Source: Aestuariibius insulae
GTDB lineage: Bacteria; Pseudomonadota; Alphaproteobacteria; Rhodobacterales; Rhodobacteraceae
Length of the DNA stretch: 64,000 bases
Direction of reading: 5' to 3'
Assembly: GCF_040783535.2 (NCBI RefSeq)
Contig: NZ_JBFONW020000002.1
Span: 310,001 to 374,000, forward strand
The translations under genes and the position numbers were made by a program. Below the pieces are notes generated by a model. That model was not told the DNA's origin. It saw only the letters and a list, made by a program, of their open reading frames with translations, and made no database searches. Positions 8,203 to 16,148 of this stretch are shown in pieces. Positions within the stretch are counted from its first letter, which is position 1, and every line of letters begins with the position of its first letter.

Positions 8203-8605
8203 GGTTTCCCTCACTTTCGTGACGCCACGTTAAATGCGACTTTGCCCATGTTCCGCGAGTGGTGGCCTAAGGCCTGGAACATTGGGCTGAACCCCTGCAA
8301 TTTCAGGGCTCTACGGCTCTAGTCGGGTGACCGGCGGTCGGATCGGTGGCGGTATTTTTCCCGCTGGCCGACCGGCTGGATTTGATCGGATGTCCCTCCC
8401 CGGATGTGTCCGATTTTCAAGGGCGGTGCCGGTTCTTCCCGGGCCGGTACCGTCCGCCCTCCCCCATGGTTAATGACGGCGAACTGCGACAAATCGGCAT
8501 GTCGGTATCCGGTCGGTATTGCGTCGGTATCCTGTCGGTGGATTTGCGTTGCGCCCCTGGTTAACGCGGAGCACGACAGAACCGCGATGCAACGCTTTTT
8601 TGCGA
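8203..8605. other. 403-base non-coding stretch rich in inverted repeats
   Basis: No convincing reading frame. At 8244-8287 a long imperfect hairpin pairs GCCCATGTTCC with GGAACATTGGGC around an inner GGCCTAAGGCC. At 8295-8310 CCCTG and CAGGG pair. Between about 8325 and 8380, GCCGG/CCGGC-type arms flank a short T-run. At 8420-8460 AGGGCGG and CCGCCCT close a further stem that includes CCGG arms. The 11-bp-period repeat described separately lies at 8499-8540. The region sits between the end of luxR and the end of putR. It may hold a small RNA, or the first hairpin may simply end the aroQ-luxR transcript; no T-tract follows it. Confidence 0.45.
8503..8530 (-). repeat. Copy A of an 11-bp-period dispersed repeat
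   Basis: On the minus strand this is three successive ATACCGACNNN-type units, each 11 bases long. It matches the site at 45768-45795 at 27 of 28 bases. In this copy the periodicity extends on both sides (about 8495-8540), giving four clear units and a decayed fifth. An 11-base period places each unit on the same face of the helix, which suggests a protein-binding array rather than an RNA structure. Function unknown. Confidence 0.75.
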
Positions 8606-9061
8606 TCAGAGAATCTCGTCCTTCACGGCTTGCATCGCCACATGGGTCGACGTGCTTCCGACATGCGGCAACGACGAGATGCGTTCGCCGAGGACGGTGC
8701 GGTAAGCGCGGATATCCCGGGTGCGGACCTTGAGCAGATAATCGAAGGCGCCAGCAATCAGATGGCAGGTCTCGATCTCGGGAATCTTGCGGACGGCGGC
8801 GTTGAAGGCAGCAAGCGCGTTCTCTCCGGTCTTGTCGAGTTTGACCTCCACGAAGGCGACGTGATCACGGCCCAGCTTTGATGGATCGAGGATAGCGCGG
8901 AAACCGAGGATGTAGCCCTCCTCGCGCAGGCGTCTTAGACGGGTCTGGGTCGGGGTCTTCGTCAGGCCCGCCTCGGCGGCGAGTGCGGCGATGGACATCC
9001 GGCCGTCGTGGGCGAGCGCGTCGATGATGCGCTGGTCGATCGGGTCGATTGGAGCGTTCAT
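8606..9061 (-). CDS. putR: Lrp/AsnC-family regulator, probable proline-responsive activator of putA
   Basis: A 151-residue Lrp/AsnC protein: helix-turn-helix at residues about 8-50 (IDQRIIDALAHDGRMSIAAL, then TPTQTRLRRLREEGYI), followed by the ligand-binding RAM domain. The ATG at 9061 has a GGAGA just upstream; the frame extends further but without a ribosome site. It is divergently transcribed from putA with 135 bases between the starts, the arrangement of PutR and PutA in alphaproteobacteria, where PutR activates putA when proline is present. The putA product here has no DNA-binding domain, consistent with a separate regulator. Confidence 0.93.
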   Translation of the reverse strand: MNAPIDPIDQRIIDALAHDGRMSIAALAAEAGLTKTPTQTRLRRLREEGYILGFRAILDPSKLGRDHVAFVEVKLDKTGENALAAFNAAVRKIPEIETCHLIAGAFDYLLKVRTRDIRAYRTVLGERISSLPHVGSTSTHVAMQAVKDEIL

Positions 9062-9196
9062 GGGCGGTCTCCGGTCCGTTTGATCCGATCTCCTGCTGAT
9101 ATTCAGGCGAAATGGCAAGCCGGACGCCGCAAGTTGGACGCCTTGCCCTGCCTTTTTCTGCTAATCTGGCCGCGTCCAATTCGAGGAGGCCGCCCG

Positions 9197-12100
9197 ATGA
9201 ATGTTCAAGCTGACCCCCCTGCCCCCGACCTGACCGCATTGAGAGCCGAGATCCGCGCGCATATCCGGGCGCCCGAAGCGAAGCAGGTCCGGTGGCTGTC
9301 GGAGCAGGCCGCGCTGCCCGAGGCGGATCGGCTCGAGATCGTCGCCGATGCCGCATCGCTGGTGCGCGATCTGCGCGATCACGCGCGGCCGGGTCTGATG
9401 GAGGTCTTTCTGGCGGAATACGGTCTTTCGACCGATGAGGGTCTGGCGCTGATGTGTCTGGCCGAAGCGCTGCTGCGCGTGCCCGATGCCGAGACGGTCG
9501 ATGCGCTGATCGAGGACAAGATCGGGCCTGGCGAGTGGATCGAGCATTTCGGCCATTCGGGATCGATGCTGGTCAATGCCTCGACACTGGGTCTGGCCCT
9601 GACGGGGCGGATCCTGAGCAAGGACGAGGCGGGCGGCCTGCTGCGTTCGGCGGCGCGGCGGCTGGGAGAGCCGCTGGTACGGGCCGCCGTGACGCGAGCG
9701 ATGCGCGAGATGGGACGGCAGTTCGTGCTGGGGCAGACCATCGACGAGGCGGCGGAGCGGGCGGAGAAACTGGAGCGGGACGGCTTCACCTATTCCTACG
9801 ACATGCTGGGCGAAGCGGCGATGACGGCGGCGGATGCGGATGCGTTCTTTGCGTCCTATCAAGGGGCGATATCTGCTTTAACGAAGCGCTGCAAGGCGCA
9901 GGATACGCGGGATAATCCCGGGATCTCGATCAAGCTGTCAGCGCTGCATCCGCGTTATGAGGAAAGCCAGCGCGCGCGGGTGCTGAAAGAGCTCGTGCCG
10001 CGCGTTCTGGATCTGGCGCAGCAGGCCAAGGCGGCCGGGATGGGTCTGAATATCGATGCAGAGGAGGCGGACCGGCTGGATTTGTCGCTCGACGTGATCG
10101 CGGCGGTCCTGGGCGACGAGAGCCTCGCCGGATGGGACGGATTCGGCGTGGTCGTGCAGGGCTACGGCAAGCGCGCGCCCTATGTGGTGGACTGGCTTTA
10201 TGCGCTGGCCGAGGGGCTGGATCGGTCGATCATGGTGCGGCTGGTCAAGGGCGCCTATTGGGATGCGGAGATCAAGCTGGCGCAGGTCGAGGGGCTGGAC
10301 GGGTTCCCGGTCTTCACCCGCAAATCAGCGACCGATGTGAGCTATATCGCCGTGGCGCGGCAGCTGCTGGGGATGACGGACCGGATCTATCCTCAATTCG
10401 CGACGCATAACGCGCATACGGTCGCGGCGATCCTGCATATGGCGGAGGATCTGCGGAGTTTTGAATTCCAGCGGCTGCACGGCATGGGCGAGGCGCTGCA
10501 TGCGGCGGTCAAGCGCAAGCGCGGGACGCGGTGCCGGATCTATGCGCCCGTCGGGCGGCACCGGGAGCTTCTGGCCTATCTGGTGCGGCGGCTGCTTGAA
10601 AACGGGGCGAATTCCTCCTTCGTCAATCAGGTGGTGGACGAACGCGTGCCGCCCGAGCGGGTGGCGGCCGATCCGTTCGAGGATGCCGAAGCGCCGGTGA
10701 CAAGCGTGGTCTCGCCCCCTGCCCTGTTCGCGCCGCGCAGCAACAGCCGGGGCTGGGATCTGACCGATCCGGTGGCGCTGGCCGGGATCGAGGCGGCGCG
10801 CGCGCCGTTTCGGGGGGCACGGTGGAAGGTTGGGCCGATCGTGGCGGCCGAAGGCTCTGGCGGTGAGGTGATCGAAGCGGTGTCGCCGACCGGGAGCGGT
10901 GCGGTCGGAACGGTGACGCTGGCGAGCCCTGCGGATGTCGAGGCGGCTTTAGCGGCCGCCCGCGTCTGGGATGCGCCGGTGGCGGAGCGGGCGGAGGTGC
11001 TGCGCCGGGCGTCGGATCTTTATGAGGCACGGTTCGGGGAGATCTTTGCGCTGCTGGCGCAGGAGGCGGGCAAGACGCTGCCCGACGCGGTGTCGGAGTT
11101 GCGCGAGGCGGTGGATTTCCTGCGCTACTATGCCGGCGAGGCGCGGGAGGGGGCGCCGCGCGGGGTGTTCGCCTGCATCAGCCCGTGGAATTTCCCGCTG
11201 GCGATCTTTACCGGGCAGATCGCGGCGGCTTTGGCTGCTGGCAACTCCGTGATCGCCAAGCCCGCCGAAGAGACGCCTTTGATCGCGGCTTTGGCGGTGG
11301 GGCTGCTGCACGAGGCAGGCGTGCCGCCCGAGGCTTTGCAGCTGCTCCCCGGTGCGGGCGATGTGGGGGCGGCGCTGACCTCGGATCGGCGGGTGGATGG
11401 GGTGTGCTTCACTGGCTCGACCGAGACGGCGCAGGCGATCCACCGGGCGATGGCGGAGGCCCTGGACCCGGGCGCGCCGCTGATCGCAGAGACCGGCGGG
11501 ATCAACGCGATGATCGTGGATTCGACCGCCCTGCCCGAACAGGCGGTGCGCGATGTCGTCGCCTCGGCGTTTCAGTCGGCGGGACAGCGGTGTTCGGCCT
11601 GCCGGGTGCTTTATGTGCAGGAGGATGTCGCGGAGCCGTTCCTGACGATGCTTCAGGGCGCGATGGCGGAGCTTGCGGTCGGCGATCCTTGGGAGCTGGC
11701 GACCGATGTGGGGCCGGTGATCGATGCAGGCGTGCGGGACGGGTTCACCGCCTATGTCGAGGCTGCCCGGGCCGAGGGTCGGCTGATCGCGCAGGGGCCT
11801 GTAGCGGGTGCGGGGCATCTGTTCGCGCCGGCGCTGGTGCGCGTGGGCGGGATCTCCGATGTGGCGCGTGAGGTCTTCGGGCCGGTGCTGCATGTGGCGA
11901 GCTTCGGCGGGGGCGAGATCGACGCGGTGGTCGATGCGATCAACGCGCGGGGGTTCGGACTGACCTTTGGGCTGCATACGCGGATCACGGCGCGAGCGGC
12001 GCGGGTGACGGAGCGGATCGAGGCGGGCAATTCGTATGTGAACCGCAACCAGATTGGGGCGGTTGTGGGCTCGCAACCCTTTGGGGGGGAAGGGCTTTCG

Positions 12101-12667
12101 GGGACCGGGCCGAAGGCGGGCGGGCCGGATTATGTGGCACGGTTCTACGGCGCGCCGCGCGCGGATGGGGCGGTGCCGGAAGGAGAGGCGGTGCCTTTGC
12201 CTGCGGTGCAGGCCCTGGTCGATGCGGTGTCGCCTCCCGCCAACTGGACCGCCGAAGAGTGGATGCCCGGGCCAACCGGGGAGAGCAATCGTCTGAGGCG
12301 CTACCCGCGCGGGATCGCACTATGTCTGGGGCCGACGGTGGAGGATGCGGCGCGACAGAGGGAGAGCGCGATGGCCCATGGCTGCGTGGCGGTTACGGTC
12401 GCGCACGGAGCCTCGGGTCAGGGCGCACTGGACGGGCGGCTCGCGCCGGAGGATCTGCAGCATCTGGGCGGGATCGCACTGGTCGCCTCTTTCGCAGATG
12501 AGGCGAGTTTGCGGGCGATCCGCCAGGCACTGGCCGCGCGCGGGGGGCCGATCCTGCCGCTTGTGACATCGCCGGATGAGACCGCTCCGTTCATTCTGGA
12601 GCGGCATGTCTGCACCGATACGACGGCCGCAGGTGGCAACGCTACGCTGCTTGCCGGGAGCGGATGA
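9197..12667 (+). CDS. putA: Bifunctional proline dehydrogenase / P5C dehydrogenase PutA (no DNA-binding domain)
   Basis: A 1156-residue PutA. An N-terminal helical arm leads into the FAD-dependent proline dehydrogenase barrel (about residues 100-460, ending in FQRLHGMGEAL and the substrate-contacting FVNQVVDE). Then comes an NAD-dependent aldehyde dehydrogenase (about 500-1000) with Glu765 in ETGG and the nucleophile Cys799 in SAGQRCSACR. About 130 further residues form the C-terminal domain of long PutA forms. There is no N-terminal ribbon-helix-helix, so this is a catalytic, non-regulatory PutA that oxidises proline to glutamate. The GAGGAGG at 9183-9189 fixes the start. Divergent from putR. 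Confidence 0.97.
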   Translation: MNVQADPPAPDLTALRAEIRAHIRAPEAKQVRWLSEQAALPEADRLEIVADAASLVRDLRDHARPGLMEVFLAEYGLSTDEGLALMCLAEALLRVPDAETVDALIEDKIGPGEWIEHFGHSGSMLVNASTLGLALTGRILSKDEAGGLLRSAARRLGEPLVRAAVTRAMREMGRQFVLGQTIDEAAERAEKLERDGFTYSYDMLGEAAMTAADADAFFASYQGAISALTKRCKAQDTRDNPGISIKLSALHPRYEESQRARVLKELVPRVLDLAQQAKAAGMGLNIDAEEADRLDLSLDVIAAVLGDESLAGWDGFGVVVQGYGKRAPYVVDWLYALAEGLDRSIMVRLVKGAYWDAEIKLAQVEGLDGFPVFTRKSATDVSYIAVARQLLGMTDRIYPQFATHNAHTVAAILHMAEDLRSFEFQRLHGMGEALHAAVKRKRGTRCRIYAPVGRHRELLAYLVRRLLENGANSSFVNQVVDERVPPERVAADPFEDAEAPVTSVVSPPALFAPRSNSRGWDLTDPVALAGIEAARAPFRGARWKVGPIVAAEGSGGEVIEAVSPTGSGAVGTVTLASPADVEAALAAARVWDAPVAERAEVLRRASDLYEARFGEIFALLAQEAGKTLPDAVSELREAVDFLRYYAGEAREGAPRGVFACISPWNFPLAIFTGQIAAALAAGNSVIAKPAEETPLIAALAVGLLHEAGVPPEALQLLPGAGDVGAALTSDRRVDGVCFTGSTETAQAIHRAMAEALDPGAPLIAETGGINAMIVDSTALPEQAVRDVVASAFQSAGQRCSACRVLYVQEDVAEPFLTMLQGAMAELAVGDPWELATDVGPVIDAGVRDGFTAYVEAARAEGRLIAQGPVAGAGHLFAPALVRVGGISDVAREVFGPVLHVASFGGGEIDAVVDAINARGFGLTFGLHTRITARAARVTERIEAGNSYVNRNQIGAVVGSQPFGGEGLSGTGPKAGGPDYVARFYGAPRADGAVPEGEAVPLPAVQALVDAVSPPANWTAEEWMPGPTGESNRLRRYPRGIALCLGPTVEDAARQRESAMAHGCVAVTVAHGASGQGALDGRLAPEDLQHLGGIALVASFADEASLRAIRQALAARGGPILPLVTSPDETAPFILERHVCTDTTAAGGNATLLAGSG

Positions 12668-12745
12668 GGGAAGCGACGCCTATGGCGAAAGGCGAACATC
12701 CCGGACCAGCCATTCTCACGCGCCGGTCCGGATAAAGCCTGCGGG

Positions 12746-13153
12746 CTACTCGACCGGCTCGCGCGCCGCCGCGATTGTCAGTGTCCGAAGGCGGGAGATC
12801 AAAGCGCTTTCGGCCTCGTCCATCAGGCTTGCCATGCGTTGCTCGAGCGCGTGCTCGACCGCGCAGCGGGGCGCTGCCTCTTCGGCGGCGGGGGCGAGAC
12901 GTTCGTCCAGCGCCAGATAGACATCCGCCAGCGTAATCTCATGAGGTGGCCGCGCGAGCCGCCAGCCGCCCGCATGGCCCCTTTCGGCAATCAGGAGACC
13001 AGCGGCGCGCAATCGGCCCAGAACGCGTTTGACGACGACCGGATTGGTGCCCGCATGGGCCGCGATATCGGCCGAGGTGCGGGTCCGTTCGGGATCGCCC
13101 GCCATATGGCCCAGCGAATGCAAGGCAAGGGACAGTCGGCTGTTGCGCTTCAT
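12746..13153 (-). CDS. Rrf2-family transcriptional regulator
   Basis: A 135-residue Rrf2 protein: N-terminal winged helix (LSLALHSLGHMAG, SADIAAHAGTNPVVVKRVLG, GHAGGWRLARPPHEITLADV) and a helical dimerisation tail. Only one cysteine is present, so it lacks the three-cysteine set that holds an iron-sulfur cluster in IscR and NsrR. It is divergent from the CobW-family GTPase, and the intergenic space holds a matched AGGTAACT/AGTTACCT pair, suggesting that it represses both itself and the GTPase. The effector is unknown. An AGGAG lies before the ATG. Confidence 0.9.
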   Translation of the reverse strand: MKRNSRLSLALHSLGHMAGDPERTRTSADIAAHAGTNPVVVKRVLGRLRAAGLLIAERGHAGGWRLARPPHEITLADVYLALDERLAPAAEEAAPRCAVEHALEQRMASLMDEAESALISRLRTLTIAAAREPVE

Positions 13154-13172
13154 CGGTGATCTCCTGCCGGTA

Positions 13173-13219
13173 AGGTAACTTCACCGATTGCCTATGTCGA
13201 GCAACTGGCGTAGTTACCT
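13173..13219. promoter_or_regulatory. AGGTAACT...AGTTACCT operator pair between rrf2 and the CobW gene
   Basis: AGGTAACT (13173-13180) and AGTTACCT (13212-13219) are perfect inverted eight-base arms 31 bases apart. The right arm lies directly before a consensus TATAAT (13222-13227), 17 bases before the CobW ATG. The left arm is 19 bases before the rrf2 ATG. The geometry fits a regulator that binds both promoters, most simply the Rrf2 protein itself. This is inferred from position and symmetry. Confidence 0.55.
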
Positions 13220-13244
13220 GATATAATCGAACCCGCGAGGCCCC

Positions 13245-14486
13245 ATGACCGATTCCCGCCTGCCCGTCACCGTCCTGTCCGGCTTTCTTGGCGCAGGCAA
13301 GACGACGCTGTTGAACCGCGTGCTGAACAACCGCGAAGGCCGCCGCGTCGCGGTGATCGTGAACGACATGTCGGAGGTGAATATCGATGCCGACCTGGTG
13401 CGCGCCGGATCGGAGCTGAGCCGCACCGACGAGACACTTGTCGAGATGTCGAACGGCTGCATCTGCTGCACGTTGCGGGACGATTTGCTGGCCGAAGTCC
13501 GCAAGCTCGCCGCCGAGGGGCGGTTCGATTACCTGCTGATCGAATCCACCGGCATTTCAGAGCCCCTTCCCGTGGCTGCCACGTTCGACTTCCGCGATGA
13601 GGTCGGCGACAGCCTGTCGGATGTCGCACGGCTCGATACGATGGTGACGGTCGTCGATGCGGTCAATCTGCTGCAGGACTATTCCAGCCATGATTTCCTG
13701 CGCGACCGGGGCGAATCCTTGACCGGACCAGAGGGCGAGGAGGACGAGCGGACGCTGGTGCATCTGCTGACCGACCAGATCGAATTTGCAGATGTGGTGG
13801 TGCTGAACAAGGTCTCCGATGCCGGGCCGGAGAAGGTCGACGCCGCCCGCAAGATCATTCGCGCGCTCAATTCCGATGCGCGCATCATCGAGACGGACCA
13901 GTCGGCCGCCCCGGCCGAGGCGATCATGGGCACCGGGCTGTTCGACTTCGAGCGTGCGCATGAGCATCCGATGTGGGCCAAGGAGCTTTACGGCTTTGCT
14001 GATCACGTCCCCGAAACCGAGGAATACGGCGTGGCGAGTTTCGTCTACCGGGCGCGCCAGCCGTTCATTCCCGAAAAGATCCTCGCGGTTCTGACCGGCG
14101 ATCTGCCGGGCGTGATCCGGGCCAAGGGGCATTTCTGGATTGCCAGCAGGCCCGATTGGGTGGCTGAATTCTCGCTCGCCGGGGCGCTGTCCTCGATCAC
14201 CCCGCTGGGTCAGTGGTGGGCCACGGTTCCGGAGGCGCGCCGCCCCGATCATGACAGCGCACGGGCCTATATGACCGCCCATTGGCAGGAGCCCTGGGGC
14301 GACCGGCGTCAGGAGATCGTGTTTATCGGGGCGGGGATCGACTGGCCGCATCTGAAAGCGCGGCTCGATACCTGCCTTGTGCCCGCGCTGGCCGCGTCTG
14401 GGCCGGGGGACCTGCCGGACTATCCCGACCCTTTCCCGGCCTGGCGGCGCGCCGACGAGGCCGCGCAGCAGGCATTGGCCGGCTGA
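13245..14486 (+). CDS. CobW/ZigA-family zinc-chaperone GTPase
   Basis: A 413-residue G3E GTPase. Walker A is GFLGAGKTT (Lys19), the metal-binding CICC is at residues 72-75, LLIESTGISEPLPV forms the Walker B/guanine region, and NKVSD is the base-specificity motif. A C-terminal CobW domain (about 255-375) follows. The family delivers zinc or cobalt to client enzymes and is often induced by zinc starvation. The gene is divergent from an Rrf2 regulator with a shared operator pair and has a TATAAT box with a very short leader. Which metal is involved is not evident, and no Zur-type box was recognised. Confidence 0.93.
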   Translation: MTDSRLPVTVLSGFLGAGKTTLLNRVLNNREGRRVAVIVNDMSEVNIDADLVRAGSELSRTDETLVEMSNGCICCTLRDDLLAEVRKLAAEGRFDYLLIESTGISEPLPVAATFDFRDEVGDSLSDVARLDTMVTVVDAVNLLQDYSSHDFLRDRGESLTGPEGEEDERTLVHLLTDQIEFADVVVLNKVSDAGPEKVDAARKIIRALNSDARIIETDQSAAPAEAIMGTGLFDFERAHEHPMWAKELYGFADHVPETEEYGVASFVYRARQPFIPEKILAVLTGDLPGVIRAKGHFWIASRPDWVAEFSLAGALSSITPLGQWWATVPEARRPDHDSARAYMTAHWQEPWGDRRQEIVFIGAGIDWPHLKARLDTCLVPALAASGPGDLPDYPDPFPAWRRADEAAQQALAG

Positions 14487-14558
14487 GGCTGCGGGGCTGA
14501 TGCGGGCTGCCCAAGGGGCCGTTGCCCCGCGCCTTGTTCGGTTGCCGGAGGACGCGAC

Positions 14559-14873
14559 ATGAGCCGCAACCTTGGCGCTACGAGCCTGCGCCGCCGGGCG
14601 CGCTCGGGCGATCCGATGCGCTCTTACGATGCGCTGGCCCCCGAGTTGCGGCGCTGGATGGCGCAGGCGGCGCTGCCGTGGTCGGCCCGCTCCTGCGCGC
14701 GGCTTTGGGACCGGGCGCGGCGCCAGGGGCTTGGACCCAATTACGCTCTGGCGGCGCTGTCGCGGGCCGAGCGGCGCCAGCTGGAGCGGGATCGGCTCTC
14801 CACCGTCTCCTGGACGGAGGCCTCCGGGCCGGAGCATCACTGCCCTGCCCTTTCCTCCCCTGACGGGGATTGA
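14559..14873 (+). CDS. DUF6525-type small basic protein
   Basis: A 104-residue arginine-rich protein beginning MSRNLGATSLRRRARSGDPM and continuing LPWSARSCARLWDRARRQG. I recognise this as a small conserved Rhodobacteraceae family (DUF6525) of unknown function. A GGAGGA lies seven bases before the ATG. A GGGGC/GCCCC hairpin in the 72 bases after the CobW gene separates it from that gene, so it may be transcribed on its own or with the downstream glycosylase. No membrane segment or catalytic motif is visible; the basic character would allow nucleic-acid binding, which is speculation. Confidence 0.7.
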   Translation: MSRNLGATSLRRRARSGDPMRSYDALAPELRRWMAQAALPWSARSCARLWDRARRQGLGPNYALAALSRAERRQLERDRLSTVSWTEASGPEHHCPALSSPDGD

Positions 14874-14906
14874 AAGCGGCCCTTGTCCGCGCAACATGGG
14901 CGAGCC

Positions 14907-16103
14907 ATGACACGCCCGGTTCTCGACAATACTCGCGCAAGACGTCTGTTCCTGGACCGGCATCTTTTGCTGCGGTCCGGATCGGGACCGGGACGCGGCG
15001 CGGATCTGGAGGATGTGCTGCACGCTCTGGGCTTCGTTCAGGTGGACAGCGTCAACACCCTGGCGCGCGCCCATGATCTGATCTTGTGGTCGCGTCGCGG
15101 TCGATACCGCCCGGCGGCGCTGGAGCGCCTCGTTTCGGCCCGCCGCACGGCCTTTGAGCATTGGACGCATGATGCGTCGATCATTCCGATGCCGTTCTAT
15201 CCGATGTGGCGCCTGAAATTCGCGCGCGATGAGGCCGTTATGCGGGCGCGCTGGTCGCAGACGCGCCGCGCTGGATGGGACGGAGAGATCGACACGGTCC
15301 TGCGCTCTATCTCGGATCACGGTGCGGTGTCGTCGGCGGATCTTGGCGGCGAGACGCAGGCATCCTCGACCGGATGGTGGGATTGGCATCCGTCCAAAAC
15401 GGCGCTGGAATTTCTCTGGCGTTCGGGGCGGCTGGCGATCTGTCACCGCAAGGGCTTTCGCAAATATTACGATCTGGCGGAGCGGGTGATCCCGGCCGAG
15501 CATCTCAACAGCCGCAGGAGCGATGCGGAGATCATCGACTGGGCCATGTCCGAGGCGCTAGAGCGGTTGGGCTTTGCCACGAGCGGGGAGCTGGCCGCCT
15601 TCTTCGACATCGTCCCGCGCCCGCAGGCCAAGGCCTGGTGCGCCGAGGCGGCGGCTTCGGGCCGGATCCTGGAGGCGGAGATCGTGATGGCGGACGGCTC
15701 GGTCCGCCGCAGCTTTACGACCGAGTCTATCCTGGAGAGTGCAGCGGACCTGCCCGAGCCGTCATCGCGGGTGCGCCTTCTGTCGCCGTTCGATCCGGCC
15801 TTGCGCGACCGGGCGCGGGCGGAGCGTCTTTTCGGCTTTCACTACCGGATCGAGATCTTCGTCCCCGAGGCCAAGCGGCAATATGGGTACTACGTCTTCC
15901 CGGTGCTGCAAGGCGACCGGGTCATCGGGCGGATTGATGCAAAGCGGGCGGACGGCACCCTTGTCGTGCGGGCGTTCTGGCCCGAGGCGGGGGTGCGGAT
16001 GGGACAGCTGCGGTCCCGGGCCCTTGTTGCGGAGCTGGAGCGGGCGCGGGCGATTGCGGGGGGCGAGGATGTCTCATTCGCGGGGGGATGGATGCGCGAG
16101 TGA
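14907..16103 (+). CDS. YcaQ/AlkX-type winged-helix DNA glycosylase (HTH_42)
   Basis: A 398-residue protein of the HTH_42 family. LGFVQVDSVNTLARAHDLIL contains the QxD motif (Gln-Val-Asp) that marks the YcaQ/AlkX branch of glycosylases; these remove bulky alkylated bases and unhook interstrand crosslinks. Tandem winged-helix segments follow (GWWDWHPSKTALEFLWRSGR and nearby), then a beta-rich C-terminal domain. ATG 14907 is preferred to an in-frame TTG eight codons earlier, although the ribosome site is weak. The gene converges on the haloperoxidase gene across a strong hairpin. The family is secure, the exact lesion is not. Confidence 0.88.
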   Translation: MTRPVLDNTRARRLFLDRHLLLRSGSGPGRGADLEDVLHALGFVQVDSVNTLARAHDLILWSRRGRYRPAALERLVSARRTAFEHWTHDASIIPMPFYPMWRLKFARDEAVMRARWSQTRRAGWDGEIDTVLRSISDHGAVSSADLGGETQASSTGWWDWHPSKTALEFLWRSGRLAICHRKGFRKYYDLAERVIPAEHLNSRRSDAEIIDWAMSEALERLGFATSGELAAFFDIVPRPQAKAWCAEAAASGRILEAEIVMADGSVRRSFTTESILESAADLPEPSSRVRLLSPFDPALRDRARAERLFGFHYRIEIFVPEAKRQYGYYVFPVLQGDRVIGRIDAKRADGTLVVRAFWPEAGVRMGQLRSRALVAELERARAIAGGEDVSFAGGWMRE

Positions 16104-16108
16104 TGGGT

Positions 16109-16134
16109 GGAGCGCGGGGGAGGTCCCGCGCTCC
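16109..16134. terminator. Hairpin between convergent YcaQ and haloperoxidase genes
   Basis: GGAGCGCGGG and CCCGCGCTCC form a perfect ten-base stem around a six-base loop, centred between two convergent stop codons (16103 and 16149). No T-tract follows on either strand, so it may be a bidirectional terminator or an mRNA 3'-end stabiliser. Confidence 0.6.
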
Positions 16135-16148
16135 GGGCAAGGCGCGAT

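Noticed and set aside
13557..15503. A 648-codon minus-strand open frame over the CobW, DUF6525 and YcaQ genes
   Set aside because: Composition is Arg/Pro/Gly-rich without any motif; the plus-strand genes have clear domains and starts.
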